Assembly: GCA_020725025.1 (NCBI GenBank)
Contig: DYFV01000023.1
Span: forward strand, 1 to 64,000
Length of the DNA: 64,000 bases
Source: Azoarcus sp.
Lineage (GTDB): Bacteria > Pseudomonadota > Gammaproteobacteria > Burkholderiales > Rhodocyclaceae
Direction of reading: 5' to 3'
Made by a program: the position numbers and the translations under genes. The notes beneath the pieces are model-generated. The model searched no databases. It was not told the DNA's origin and saw nothing but the letters and a program-made list of their open reading frames with translations. Positions 20,953-30,996 of the stretch are shown in pieces. Each line of letters begins with the position of its first letter. Positions within the stretch are counted from its first letter, which is position 1.

Positions 20953-23081
20953 TTCGCCTCGACCCCCGCCATGACCGTGCGCGGCAGACCGGGCGAGTAC
21001 ATCGCCGCGCCGCGGGAGAGCTGCGCGCTGTCCGCGTAGCGCCGGTCGGTCAGGTTGTTCACGCTGCCGAAGAGCGACACCCTGGGCGTGAGCGCGTAAT
21101 TGCCGCGCAGATTGAAGACGCTGTGACCCCCGTATTTCGCGGTGTTCGCGTCGTCCAGCCAGTAGGCGCCCAGGCGCACCCACTCGAGCTGGGCGCGCAG
21201 CCCGTCGCTCGGCGTCCAGGTGAGCCGCGTGTTGCCGATGAAGCGCGGGGCGCTCGGCTGCTCGTTGCCGCTCAGGTCGCCCTGGTCGGTCACCCACTCC
21301 ACATACTCGTGCAACGCATACGAGAGCGCCGCGTCCAGGCGCAGGTTGCGCGCCAGCGGCACCCCCAGCCCGATCTCCACGCCACGGTGACGGGTCTCGC
21401 CGGCGTTCCGGGTGATCCGGTCGTCGGTGGCAGGATCACGCTGGCTCACGATGTCGTCACGCTTGGTGAGGTGGTAGGCGACCAGATCGTAGGACACCGG
21501 CCCCGCCACGCCGCGCACGCCCAGCTCGTACTGCTCGGCCTTGATCGCCTTCAGGCTCAGGGCCGACTGGGCGAGGGCTCGCGCGTCCGCCGCGTTGCCC
21601 GCCCGCGAGGCACGGAAGAGCTGCGACTCGGACGGCGCGCGGAATCCCTGGTTGTAGGAGGCGAAGAGGTGGGCGTTGCCGCTCAGGGCATAGGTCGCCC
21701 CGAGCTTGGGCGTGGCGCGGCTGAAGCGCACCGTGGTATCGGCCGCCTGGCCGTAGAAGTTGCTGCCGACCTGCACCACGGACGCGGCGATGTCGTTGTC
21801 GAAGCGGTAGCGCATGTCGTCGTAGCGCAGGCCGGCGGTGACGCGCAACCGGTCGGTGGGCGAGATCTCGCCATGGACGTAGGGCGAGATCCCCCGGAAC
21901 TCGACGTCGTAGTCAAAGATCCGCGGCCCCACCGTGTAGTCGACGAATTCCTGGGTCGCACCCGAACCGCGGGTAACCGGGTCGATCCGGTTCTCCTTGC
22001 GCCCGCCCGGGCTCACGTCGAGGTCCACCCCGGCGATCAGCCGCGCCCGCATCGGCGCGAAGTCCCGGCGCCATTTCGTCATCAGGCCGTAGGAGCGGTT
22101 CTGCGTCTTCGAGAGCGTCGGATCGAAGCGCAGCGCGAAGCTCGCCAGCAGGTCCATGCGGTTGTCGCGGACGTAGGGCGTGACCGACAGCAGCGAATCG
22201 CCCGTGTCACGCTCGTAGGCGGTGGAAAGCCGCAGGGCGCTCACCTCGCGGAAGGCGATCGGCAGGTAGTTCCGCGTCGGGTCGTGCTCGTAGTCCTCAC
22301 GCACCAACGGCGAGTTGGCCCCCGTTTCCTGGTCGATCTCCGAGAAGCCGAGCACCGTCTTCAGGGACGTGTCGTCGCCGACGTAGTGGTCCCAGCGGAA
22401 GGTGCCGCCATGCCGGTCGTAGGCGGTGTCGTCGCGCCAGCCGTCGGTGCGGGTGAGGTTGAGATCGGCGCGCCAGCCGCCGTTCCCGTAGCCGTTGCCG
22501 CCGCTCACCAGCCCGCGGCGCCAGCCGTGCCCGCCCACCTCCAGCGAGCCGCCGAGCTCGGCCTCCATGGGCGGCGTACGGGTGAGCACGTTCACCACTC
22601 CGCCGATCGCGTCCGAGCCGTAGAGGGCCGAGGACGGACCGCGATTGACCTCGATGCCGCCCGATTGCGGGATGTTGATCTCGTAGAGTCCGTTGTGGTT
22701 GAAGAAGCCGGTCGAGCGCGTCGGGATGCCGTCTTCCAGGAAGAGATAGACCGGGCTCGTGGTGAAGGGCTGGCGGATCGCGGTGGTGTGCCCTTCCCCG
22801 TTGGTGACCGTGACCGCCGCCCCCGGGATCTGGCTCATCACCTGGGCGGGATGAGCCGGCCTGTCGGCGGCGATGGCCTCTTCCCGGACCGTGCCGACCG
22901 CAGCCGGGGTCTCGACGAGCCGCGCCGCTTCGCGGGTGGCGGTGACGGTGACCTGCTCGAGCACCGTGTCGGCGGCAGCAAGGCTGCCGCCGGTCGCGGC
23001 CAGGCAGGAAATGGCGAGGGCGAGCGGAAGCGGGCGCGGGTTCGCGCCTCGCGGAATGGTGGACGTGAATCGATGCGACAT
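20946..23081 (-). CDS. TonB-dependent outer-membrane receptor
   Basis: Start MSHRFTSTIPRGANPRPLPLALAISCLAATGGSLAAADTVLEQVTVTATRE; plug GIEVNRGPSSALYGSDAIGGVVNVLTR; C-terminal ..VNNLTDRRYADS..GLPRTVMAGVEAKW. Confidence 0.95.
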   Translation of the reverse strand: MSHRFTSTIPRGANPRPLPLALAISCLAATGGSLAAADTVLEQVTVTATREAARLVETPAAVGTVREEAIAADRPAHPAQVMSQIPGAAVTVTNGEGHTTAIRQPFTTSPVYLFLEDGIPTRSTGFFNHNGLYEINIPQSGGIEVNRGPSSALYGSDAIGGVVNVLTRTPPMEAELGGSLEVGGHGWRRGLVSGGNGYGNGGWRADLNLTRTDGWRDDTAYDRHGGTFRWDHYVGDDTSLKTVLGFSEIDQETGANSPLVREDYEHDPTRNYLPIAFREVSALRLSTAYERDTGDSLLSVTPYVRDNRMDLLASFALRFDPTLSKTQNRSYGLMTKWRRDFAPMRARLIAGVDLDVSPGGRKENRIDPVTRGSGATQEFVDYTVGPRIFDYDVEFRGISPYVHGEISPTDRLRVTAGLRYDDMRYRFDNDIAASVVQVGSNFYGQAADTTVRFSRATPKLGATYALSGNAHLFASYNQGFRAPSESQLFRASRAGNAADARALAQSALSLKAIKAEQYELGVRGVAGPVSYDLVAYHLTKRDDIVSQRDPATDDRITRNAGETRHRGVEIGLGVPLARNLRLDAALSYALHEYVEWVTDQGDLSGNEQPSAPRFIGNTRLTWTPSDGLRAQLEWVRLGAYWLDDANTAKYGGHSVFNLRGNYALTPRVSLFGSVNNLTDRRYADSAQLSRGAAMYSPGLPRTVMAGVEAKW

Positions 23082-23175
23082 GGGACCCCCCTGAGTTGGT
23101 TGCCTGCCGCGCAGCGCGCGCGGCGGCGGATTCGACGGACGCGCGAGCGCGCCCCGCAACTTCGGATCGAACCGC

Positions 23176-23592
23176 TCAGGCGTCGGGGGGACCTCGTGGA
23201 ACGAGGGGTGTGAGGATCGCGAGGGCTTGCCGCCGCGCGTCGGCGGCAGGCGGCGCGCGCGCCGTGATGGTCGCGCGGCCGAGAACGATCACCGCCTTGG
23301 GATCCGCATCGCCGGGCACCACCGCCGTACGTGCGCCGCACACGTCGCAGCAGCGCATCTCGGCCGCCGCGTCGGGCGCCTCCGACTGCTGCGGATCGAG
23401 CCAGGGCGCGTCGAGGCGCACGATCCCGGCGTGGGTGCAGATCTCGAGCGCCGCCTTACCCGGCGCCGCGCCGCCGATATGGGCGAATCCCGCCAGGGCG
23501 TTCATCGCCAGGGCGAGCATGGCGAGCCACAGCACGAGGCGCGCACGACGCAGGCGGCGTACGGTGCGGAGTGGGCGCGAAAGCGTGCTCAT
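23176..23592 (-). CDS. DUF2946-like protein (copy 1)
   Basis: 138 aa; one N-terminal TM helix; ICTHAGIVRLD and RCCDVCGART motifs. Confidence 0.7.
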   Translation of the reverse strand: MSTLSRPLRTVRRLRRARLVLWLAMLALAMNALAGFAHIGGAAPGKAALEICTHAGIVRLDAPWLDPQQSEAPDAAAEMRCCDVCGARTAVVPGDADPKAVIVLGRATITARAPPAADARRQALAILTPLVPRGPPDA

Positions 23593-23598
23593 GCCGTC

Positions 23599-24339
23599 TC
23601 ACGCATCCAGGGCGAACACGATGGGCACCACCACGCTGGCCGCGACCGGCTCGCCGCCGCGGCGCGCCGGCGCGAACCGCCAGCCGCGCACCGCCTTCGC
23701 CGCCGCCTCGTCGAGCCGCGGGTGGCCGCAGCTGTGCTGCACCTCGACGTGCTGGGCGGCGCCGTCCGCGCTCACCCTCACGAGCAGCATCACCGTGCCC
23801 TCCTCGCCACGGCGGCGCGAGATCAGCGGGTAGGCCGGGGCGGGATTGTCGAGGTAGGCGGCGTCGAAGCGCGGCGCCTGCAGGGGCGCCTCGCTCGCCG
23901 GCGCGACCGGTGCCTGCGGCGCCTGGGATGCGACCGGCGCAGGCGCGTGGACCGGCGCCGCCTCCACCGGCGGTGCTTCCGCCGGGGCCGCGGGCGATGC
24001 GACGGCCACGGGGGCCGGCCGGACCGGCGCGGGCGTCGGCCGGGCCTGCGCGGAAGCCGGCGTCGGCCTCGGGGCGGGCGTCGGCGGGACGGCCGCCCGC
24101 GGCGGGGGCTCGAGCGCCTTCAGGGCCGCCGCCGGCCGGGGCGCCGCGATCGTCCGCACCTCCATGCGCAGCGGCTCGGGACGCGCAGGCGCATCGGCCG
24201 GCGAGGTACCGCTCGCCAGCCAGGCGATCAGCCCGCCGTGCAGCAGCACCACCGCCAGCACGCGCAGCGCCGGCCCGGCGCCGGCTTCGAAGGCCAGCGC
24301 GCCGGGCCGGCCTGCCGGAAAGGTCGATGCAATCACCAT
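23599..24339 (-). CDS. tonB: TonB-family energy transducer
   Basis: Start MVIASTFPAGRPGALAFEAGAGPALRVLAVVLLHGGLIAWLAS; Pro/Ala-rich linker; C-terminal NPAPAYPLISRRRGEEGTVMLLVRVSADGAAQHVEVQHSCGHPRLDEAAAKAVRGWRFAPARRGGEPV. Confidence 0.93.
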   Translation of the reverse strand: MVIASTFPAGRPGALAFEAGAGPALRVLAVVLLHGGLIAWLASGTSPADAPARPEPLRMEVRTIAAPRPAAALKALEPPPRAAVPPTPAPRPTPASAQARPTPAPVRPAPVAVASPAAPAEAPPVEAAPVHAPAPVASQAPQAPVAPASEAPLQAPRFDAAYLDNPAPAYPLISRRRGEEGTVMLLVRVSADGAAQHVEVQHSCGHPRLDEAAAKAVRGWRFAPARRGGEPVAASVVVPIVFALDA

Positions 24340-24446
24340 GGGCTCCGGTTCAACGGCTTGCCGGCCTCGCTCCATGCCCGCGATGCCGCGCGAGCGGCTT
24401 CGGTGGCGGCGAGCGCGAGCAGGGCTGCGGCGATCATCTTCTTCAT
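24333..24446 (-). CDS. Small ORF (37 aa) with signal-peptide-like N-terminus
   Basis: MKKMIAAALLALAATEAARAASRAWSEAGKPLNRSPW; overlaps the tonB start by 7 bp. Confidence 0.4.
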   Translation of the reverse strand: MKKMIAAALLALAATEAARAASRAWSEAGKPLNRSPW

Positions 24447-24639
24447 GGACGTGCACCTTCTTTCACGGCCGTGATCCGGCGCCCTCACCGATCGGGCAGT
24501 GAGGCCGGAGGCACGACCGGCACGATGCAGGGACGGCGCCCCCCCGCGGCGGGCGGCCACGAGGCAGGCGAGACGGGAATGACTCCCGAACCGGGCCGCG
24601 CCTGCCTCCCGGAAGGAAGGCGGCGGCGCGGCGGGACGA

Positions 24640-25035
24640 TCAGAACAGGCGGGGCGGTGCGCGCGGATGGGACGCGGCCCAGGCGAAGAGCGGGCGCGGC
24701 GCGCGATGGTAGAGAATGGGCTGCAGGTCCGGGACGACCGGCAGGGAGAAGCTCACGGGCGGCGCGGGTGGCAGGCCGAAGGAGCCGGCGTGGGTGCCGC
24801 AGCAGGGACAGCGCTCGGCGAAGCCGCCGGCGGCATCGCCCTCCCCGTCCGCGCCCGCGGCGTCATCGACTGCGACGAGCTCGAGTCCCGCCGCGGTGCA
24901 GATCTGGATCCACCGGAAGTCGTCCCCGGTGGCCCAGGACACGGCCTGGCTCACGGCCGGCGCCAGCGCGCCGAGCAGGATCGCCAGCGAGGCGATCCAG
25001 GCGGTGAGGCGACGGTGCGGGCGTGCGCGGAGCAT
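24640..25035 (-). CDS. DUF2946-like protein (copy 2)
   Basis: 131 aa; TM helix WIASLAILLGALAPAVSQA; ICTAAGLELV and RCPCCGTHAGSFGLPPAP motifs. Confidence 0.75.
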   Translation of the reverse strand: MLRARPHRRLTAWIASLAILLGALAPAVSQAVSWATGDDFRWIQICTAAGLELVAVDDAAGADGEGDAAGGFAERCPCCGTHAGSFGLPPAPPVSFSLPVVPDLQPILYHRAPRPLFAWAASHPRAPPRLF

Positions 25036-25073
25036 GGGCGAAGGGCGAAAAGCGGGCGGGTTGTCGAAGGCGA

Positions 25074-25079
25074 ATGATA
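25074..25079 (-). promoter_or_regulatory. Putative -10 element (TATCAT) downstream of the FNR-type box
   Basis: 5/6 match to TATAAT, 21 nt from the box edge as expected for a class II FNR promoter. Confidence 0.45.
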
Positions 25080-25100
25080 GGGAAACCGCAGTCGATGCCC

Positions 25101-25114
25101 TTGACAGGCATCAA
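25101..25114. promoter_or_regulatory. Putative FNR/Anr-type box TTGACaggcATCAA
   Basis: Between the purL stop and the DUF2946-2 start (25035, minus strand). Confidence 0.55.
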
Positions 25115-25145
25115 CTGCGTTCCGGCGCCCGCCCCCTGCGCCGGC

Positions 25146-28100
25146 TTACGCCAGCCAGCGCCGCGCGTTGCGGAACATCCGCATCCACGGCGAATCCTCG
25201 CCCAGCTCTGCCGGATGCCAGCTCATCTGCACCGTGCGGAAGGTCCGCTCCGGGTGCGGCATCATGATGGTGAAGCGCCCATCCGCGGTGGTGAAGCCGG
25301 TGACGCCGCCGGGCGAGCCGTTCGGATTGAACGGATAGGTTTCGGTCGGCGCACCCCGGTTGTCCACGTAGCGCAGCGCGGCGAGCGCGCGATCGCGGTC
25401 GGCCGGATCGGCGAACACCGCCTGCCCCTCGCCGTGGCTCACCACGATGGGCATGCGGCTGCCCGCCATGCCGGCGAGCAGGATGGAGGGGCTGTCCAGC
25501 ACCTCGGCCATCACGAAGCGCGCCTCGAACTGCTCGCTGCGGTTGCGGTGGAAGGTCGGCCAGTGCTCTGCGCCCGGGATGATGGCGGCGAGGTTGGCCA
25601 TCATCTGGCAGCCGTTGCACACGCCCAGGGCGAAGGTGTCGGAGCGACCGAAGAAGGCCTCGAACTCCGCGCGCAGCTTGGGGTTGAACAGGATGGACTT
25701 GGCCCAGCCCTGGCCCGCACCCAGCACGTCGCCGTAGGAGAAGCCGCCGCAGGCGGCGAGCCCGTGGAAGGTCTTCAGATCGACCCGGCCAGCCTGCAGG
25801 TCGGACATGTGCACGTCGAAGGGCGCGAAACCCGCGCGCTCGAAGGCGGCCGCCATCTCGGCCTGGGAGTTCACCCCCTGTTCGCGCAGGATGGCGATGG
25901 CCGGGCGCGCGCCGGTGGCGATCATGGGCGCGGCGACGTCCTCGGCCGGGTCGTAGGTGAGCGACACCGACAGACCGGGGTTGCCCGCGTCGGCCAGGGC
26001 CTCGAACTCCTCCCGCGCGCACTCGGCGTCGTCGCGCAGGCGCGCGATCCGGTGGCTGGTCTCCGACCAGGCCTGGACCAGCTCGCTGCGGGAAGCCGAG
26101 AACACCAGCTTGGCGTTGCGCCACAAGCGGATCTCGTCCTTGTCGTTGGGCTCGCCGATGAAGTGGTAGGCGATGCCGGCGGCGCGCAGCGGCGCGGTGA
26201 CGCGGGCGCGGTCGGCGCGGCGGATCTGCACCACCGCGCCCAGCTCCTCGGCGAAGAGGCCGGCGAAGAGCCGGTCGTTGAGCCGGCCCTTGATCGTGTC
26301 GGGCTTCTTGTCGAGGCCGTCCACGTCGTTCATGTAGGGGTCGAAGCACACCGTGTCGAGCACGACGGAGAGCCCGCAGCGAGCCGCGAAGGCCATCTCG
26401 CACAGGGTGGCGAAGAGGCCGCCGTCGCTGCGGTCGTGGTAGGCCAGGAGCAGGCCTTCGTTCCGGAGCTCCTGCACGACGGCGAAGAAGGCGGAAAGCT
26501 GCTCGGCCGCGATGTCCGGCGCGTGCTCGCCCACCGATTTGTAGACCTGCGCGAGCGCCGAGCCGCCGAGGCGGTTGCGGCCTTCGCCGAGGTCGATCAG
26601 CACCAGCTCGGTCTCCTCGCCGTCGGGCAGCTGCAGCTGCGGCGTGAGCGTGCGGCGGATGTCCGCCACCGGCGCGAAGGCGGTGACGATGAGCGAGAGC
26701 GGCGCCACCACCTGGCGGTCCTCGCCGTCCTCCTGCCACGCGGTCCGCATGGACAGGGAGTCCTTGCCCACCGGGATCGACAGCCCGGCGCTCTGGCAGA
26801 ACTTGGAAACCGCGCTCACGGTGTCGAAGAGCTTGGCGTCCTCGCCGCGGTGGCCGGCGGCGGCCATCCAGTTGGCGGAGAGCTTCACCTGGCCCAGCTC
26901 GGGGATGTCGGCCGCGGCGATGTTGGTGATCGCCTCGCCCACCGCCATGCGGCCCGAGGCGGGTGCGTCGAGGCAGGCTACCGGGGTGCGCTCGCCCATG
27001 GCGAAAGCCTCGCCGCGATAGCCCTTGAAACTCATGGCGGTGACCGCCACGTCGGCCACCGGCACCTGCCAGGGGCCGACCATCTGGTCGCGGGCCGTCA
27101 TGCCGCCCACCGAGCGGTCGCCGATGGTGATGAGGAAGCTCTTGCTCGCCACCGTGGGCAGGCGCAGCACCCGCAGGCAGGCCTCCTTCAGCTCGATGTC
27201 GGTGAGGTCGAAGGGCGGCAGGTGCACCGCGCGGCGCGACACGTTGCGGGTCATGCGCGGCGGCTTGCCGAGCAGCACCTGCATCTCCATGTCCACCGGC
27301 TTGTTGCCGAAGTGGCGGTCGGTGACGGTGAGGTGACCGTCGGCGGTCGCCTCGCCCAGCACCGCGAAGGGGCAGCGCTCGCGCTCGCAGATGGCGCGGA
27401 ACTCCGCCAGCCGCTCGGGCGCGATGGCGAGCACGTAGCGCTCCTGGGACTCGTTGCTCCAGATCTCGCGCGGGCTCATGCCCGGCTCCTCGATGTGCAC
27501 CTCGCGCAGTTCGAAGCGCGCACCGAGGCCGGCCGAGTCGGCCAGTTCCGGCATGGCGTTGGAGAGGCCGCCCGCGCCCACGTCGTGGATGGACAGGATG
27601 GGGTTGTGGCTGCCGAGCTGCCAGCAGCGGTCGATCACCTCCTGGCAGCGGCGCTGGATCTCGGGGTTGCCGCGCTGTACCGAGGCGAAATCCAGGTCGG
27701 CGGTGTTGGTGCCGGTGGCCATGCTGGAGGCGGCGCCTCCGCCCAGGCCGATGAGCATGCCGGGGCCGCCCAGCTGGATCAGCAGGGTGCCGGGCGCGAA
27801 CTGCTCCTTGAAGGACTGCTGCGCCTGAATGCTGCCCAGGCCGCCGGCGATCATGATGGGCTTGTGGTAGCCGCGCACCTCGCCCTGCACCGCCTGCTCG
27901 AAGCTGCGGAAGTAGCCGGCGAGGTTGGGGCGGCCGAACTCGTTGTTGAAGGCGGCGCCGCCGATCGGCCCTTCGATCATGATGTCGAGCGCCGAGGCGA
28001 TGCGCTCGGGGCGGCCGTAGGGCACTTCCCAGGGCTGCTCGAAGCCGGGGATGTTGAGGTTCGACACCGAGAAGCCGGTGAGGCCCGCCTTGGGCTTGGA

Positions 28101-29078
28101 GCCCCGCCCGGTCGCGCCCTCGTCGCGGATCTCGCCGCCGGCGCCGGTGGCCGCGCCCGGGAAGGGCGAGATCGCGGTCGGATGGTTGTGGGTCTCCACC
28201 TTGGCGAGGATGTGGGTCTCCTCGTTGCGGAAGCGCCACTGGCCTTCCGCATCCGGGTAGAAGCGCTCGATGGAGGCGCCCTCGATCACCGAGGCGTTGT
28301 CCGAGTAGGCGACCACCGTGCCCTCGGGATGGGCGGCGTGGGTCTCGCGGATCATGCCGAAGAGCGTCTTCTCCTCGGGGCGCGCGTCGATCACCCACTC
28401 GGCGTTGAAGATCTTGTGGCGGCAGTGCTCGGAGTTCGCCTGGGCGAACATCATGAGCTCGACGTCGGTCGGGTTGCGCCCGATGCGGGTGAAGTTGTCC
28501 ACCAGGTAGTCGATCTCGTCCTCCGAGAGCGCCAGGCCCAGCTCGGCGTTGGCGGCGACCAGCGCATCGCGGCCGCCGCCCACCACGTCCACGGTCGTGA
28601 GCGGCTGCGGCGAGTAGTGGTGGAAGAGCGCCTCCGCGGCTTCCGCCGAATGGAGCACCGATTCGGTCATCCGGTCGTGCACGCGCGGCAGCACCGCGGC
28701 GCGCTGGCGCTCGTCCAGCCCGTTCTTCAGCTCCAGGGTGTAGGCCACGCCGCGCTCGATGCGCACCACCTTGTCGAAGCCGCACTGGCGCGCGATGTCG
28801 GTCGCCTTGGAGGACCATGGCGAGATCGTGCCCAGCCGCGGCACCACCAGCAGCAGCGCGCCGGCGGGCGGCTGGGGCGTCGCGGGTATCGCGCCCAGCA
28901 GCTCGACCAGGCGATCCTGCTCTTCGGGCGCAAGCGGCGCGGCGAGCTCGACGAAGTACCAGTGCTCGGCGGCGAGCCCCTTCATCTTCGGCAGCACTTC
29001 GGCGATGGAACGCGACAGGCGCGCAAGGCGGGACGGAGAGAGCGCCGGGGCGCCGCGCAGCTTGAGGAATTCGGACAT
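25146..29078 (-). CDS. purL: Phosphoribosylformylglycinamidine synthase
   Basis: About 1310 aa; start [62 protein letters not shown]-terminal GATase [12 protein letters not shown]. Confidence 0.98.
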   Translation of the reverse strand: MSEFLKLRGAPALSPSRLARLSRSIAEVLPKMKGLAAEHWYFVELAAPLAPEEQDRLVELLGAIPATPQPPAGALLLVVPRLGTISPWSSKATDIARQCGFDKVVRIERGVAYTLELKNGLDERQRAAVLPRVHDRMTESVLHSAEAAEALFHHYSPQPLTTVDVVGGGRDALVAANAELGLALSEDEIDYLVDNFTRIGRNPTDVELMMFAQANSEHCRHKIFNAEWVIDARPEEKTLFGMIRETHAAHPEGTVVAYSDNASVIEGASIERFYPDAEGQWRFRNEETHILAKVETHNHPTAISPFPGAATGAGGEIRDEGATGRGSKPKAGLTGFSVSNLNIPGFEQPWEVPYGRPERIASALDIMIEGPIGGAAFNNEFGRPNLAGYFRSFEQAVQGEVRGYHKPIMIAGGLGSIQAQQSFKEQFAPGTLLIQLGGPGMLIGLGGGAASSMATGTNTADLDFASVQRGNPEIQRRCQEVIDRCWQLGSHNPILSIHDVGAGGLSNAMPELADSAGLGARFELREVHIEEPGMSPREIWSNESQERYVLAIAPERLAEFRAICERERCPFAVLGEATADGHLTVTDRHFGNKPVDMEMQVLLGKPPRMTRNVSRRAVHLPPFDLTDIELKEACLRVLRLPTVASKSFLITIGDRSVGGMTARDQMVGPWQVPVADVAVTAMSFKGYRGEAFAMGERTPVACLDAPASGRMAVGEAITNIAAADIPELGQVKLSANWMAAAGHRGEDAKLFDTVSAVSKFCQSAGLSIPVGKDSLSMRTAWQEDGEDRQVVAPLSLIVTAFAPVADIRRTLTPQLQLPDGEETELVLIDLGEGRNRLGGSALAQVYKSVGEHAPDIAAEQLSAFFAVVQELRNEGLLLAYHDRSDGGLFATLCEMAFAARCGLSVVLDTVCFDPYMNDVDGLDKKPDTIKGRLNDRLFAGLFAEELGAVVQIRRADRARVTAPLRAAGIAYHFIGEPNDKDEIRLWRNAKLVFSASRSELVQAWSETSHRIARLRDDAECAREEFEALADAGNPGLSVSLTYDPAEDVAAPMIATGARPAIAILREQGVNSQAEMAAAFERAGFAPFDVHMSDLQAGRVDLKTFHGLAACGGFSYGDVLGAGQGWAKSILFNPKLRAEFEAFFGRSDTFALGVCNGCQMMANLAAIIPGAEHWPTFHRNRSEQFEARFVMAEVLDSPSILLAGMAGSRMPIVVSHGEGQAVFADPADRDRALAALRYVDNRGAPTETYPFNPNGSPGGVTGFTTADGRFTIMMPHPERTFRTVQMSWHPAELGEDSPWMRMFRNARRWLA

Positions 29079-29266
29079 TTGGGTCGGTACGGACGGTGGG
29101 AACGGGGCGACCGGCACGCGCCGGTCGGAAACCGCGAATTATACCCGAGCCCGCCTCGCCGCCCGACCTCCCGTCGACAGGCACGGCTACCCGATTCTGC
29201 GTAAGCCATACGAGGCAGGGCGGACGCCGATCGGCTAGAATTCGCGTTTTTGTTCCGCGCCACCCG

Positions 29267-30067
29267 ATGACCGTTTCGACGCCGCCCGCCACCCAGGACG
29301 ACCGGGGCCTTTACTGGATCGCCACCCCCGCCCTCCTGCTCGCGCTGCTCGCGGTGCTCACGATCGGCAGCGACGCGAATCTCGCCTGGTTCCACAGCTG
29401 GAACCAGTGGGCGCTCGCCGTGCCCGCCTTCGTCTGGGCCGGCGCGACCAATCTCGGCTCCACCGCCGGCGCCTACGCTCTGCTGGGCGGGGCGCTCGCC
29501 TGGCGCCCGCGCTGGGTCGCGGCGGGCCTGCTGGCCCTGCCGGCGGGCGCGCTCTATACCCACGGCCTCAAGGAGTTCTTCGCCGAGCCGCGCCCGGCGG
29601 CGGTGCTCGACCCCGAAAGCATCAACATCATCGGCAAGGCGCTCCTCACGAGCTCGTTCCCCTCGGGCCATTCGGCCACCGCCTTCGGCATCGCCGCCAC
29701 CGTCGCCCTGTGCAGCCTCGCCTCGGGCCAGCGCTGGATCGCCTGGGCGGTCCTGCCGGTGGCCGGGCTCGTCGCCTTCTCGCGAGTGGCGGTGGGTGCC
29801 CACTGGCCGCTCGACATCCTGGCGGGCGGTGCGGGCGGCTGGCTGTGCGGCGCGATCGGCGTATGGTGGTCCGCGCGCTGGCCCTTCTGGCAGAGCGAGC
29901 GCGGCGTTCGGGTGCTGGCGGTCGTCGTCGCGCTGATCGCGGTGGCGCTCTTCTTCGAGGACCTCGGCTACCCCGAGGGCCGCTGGGTCCAGTATGCGCT
30001 CTCCGCCTGGGGACTCGCGGGCGCGGCAATCGCCTTCGCCGCCGGACGGCGCTGGAGCCTCGCTTGA
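29267..30067 (+). CDS. PAP2-family phosphatase (membrane)
   Basis: Start MTVSTPPATQDDRGLYW; SSFPSGHSATAFGIAATVAL and FSRVAVGAHWPLDILAGG motifs. Confidence 0.9.
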   Translation: MTVSTPPATQDDRGLYWIATPALLLALLAVLTIGSDANLAWFHSWNQWALAVPAFVWAGATNLGSTAGAYALLGGALAWRPRWVAAGLLALPAGALYTHGLKEFFAEPRPAAVLDPESINIIGKALLTSSFPSGHSATAFGIAATVALCSLASGQRWIAWAVLPVAGLVAFSRVAVGAHWPLDILAGGAGGWLCGAIGVWWSARWPFWQSERGVRVLAVVVALIAVALFFEDLGYPEGRWVQYALSAWGLAGAAIAFAAGRRWSLA

Positions 30068-30996
30068 AGCGCGCGCTGGCGGTCCTTTTCACCCTCGCGC
30101 TGCTGGCCTGGCTGGCCGGGGACGCGCGCTGGCGCGAGCTGGGCGACGCCTTCGCCCGCCTCAGCCCGGCGATGCTCGCCGTGGGCGCGGGCGGCTTCCT
30201 GGCGAGCTACCTGCTGCGCGCGCTGCGCGTCTACGACGAGTTCCGGGCCGACGCGCGAGGGCGCTTCGGCGCCTGCCTGCGCATCGTGCTGCTCCACAAC
30301 GCGATGGTGAACGTGGTGCCTTTCCGCGGCGGCGAGGCGGCCTTTCCGCTCCTGCTGCGCCGGACCTTCGGCACCCCGCTCGGGCGGGCCGTCGCCTCGC
30401 TCTTCTGGTTCCGCCTTCAGGACGCGCTGGTGGTGGCCGTGCTCGCCGTCGCGGTGTGGCCCGGACTGCCGCCCGCCCTGCGCGCAGCGGGCGTCGCCGC
30501 GCTCGTCGCCGGCGCCTGGTACCTGCCGCGCTGGGCCCGCGCGCCCCACGCCTGGGCCGAGCGCGGTGCGCTCGCCGCCAAGCTCGGCAAGCTGCGGGAC
30601 GCCTTCGCCGAATCGACCCGCCACGCGCGCTACGGCTGGCTTTGGACCGTCGCCAACTGGAGCGTGAAGCTCGCCGTGCAGGCATGGCTGCTGGCCGCGC
30701 TGGTGGCCGGGCCGCTCGCCACCGGCGCAGCCGGGGCGCTCGGGGCGGAGCTTGCCGCCATCCTCCCGGTGCAGGGGGTGGCGGGCTTCGGCACCTACGA
30801 GGCGGGCGCCGCCGCAGCCCTCCTGCCCAACGGCATCGATTTCGAGAGCGGGCTCCAGGCCGCCCTCGTCCTCCATCTCTTCGTGATCGCCTGCGCGCTC
30901 GCCGCCGGCGCAGTGGCGTGGCTCGCACCCGGCCCTGCGCCGCGCGTGTCCGCCGCCACCGATAGCCAACCTCCTCTTTCCGGAAATTCCCGATGA
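30064..30996 (+). CDS. Lysylphosphatidylglycerol synthase TM-domain / UPF0104-like membrane protein
   Basis: TTG start overlapping the previous stop (TTGA); HNAMVNVVPFRGGEAAFPLLLRRTFG and LPVQGVAGFGTYEAGAAAAL. Confidence 0.8.
   Translation: MKRALAVLFTLALLAWLAGDARWRELGDAFARLSPAMLAVGAGGFLASYLLRALRVYDEFRADARGRFGACLRIVLLHNAMVNVVPFRGGEAAFPLLLRRTFGTPLGRAVASLFWFRLQDALVVAVLAVAVWPGLPPALRAAGVAALVAGAWYLPRWARAPHAWAERGALAAKLGKLRDAFAESTRHARYGWLWTVANWSVKLAVQAWLLAALVAGPLATGAAGALGAELAAILPVQGVAGFGTYEAGAAAALLPNGIDFESGLQAALVLHLFVIACALAAGAVAWLAPGPAPRVSAATDSQPPLSGNSR

Noticed and set aside
21123-23213. 696-aa plus-strand ORF
   Set aside because: Antisense of the TonB receptor
25023-29204. 1393-aa plus-strand ORF opposite purL
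   Set aside because: Low-complexity His/Arg/Glu/Gly composition typical of antisense GC-rich frames; purL on the minus strand is unambiguous
25111-29292. 1393-aa minus-strand ORF in another frame of purL
   Set aside because: Arg/Ala/Gly-rich translation without domains; shadow of purL
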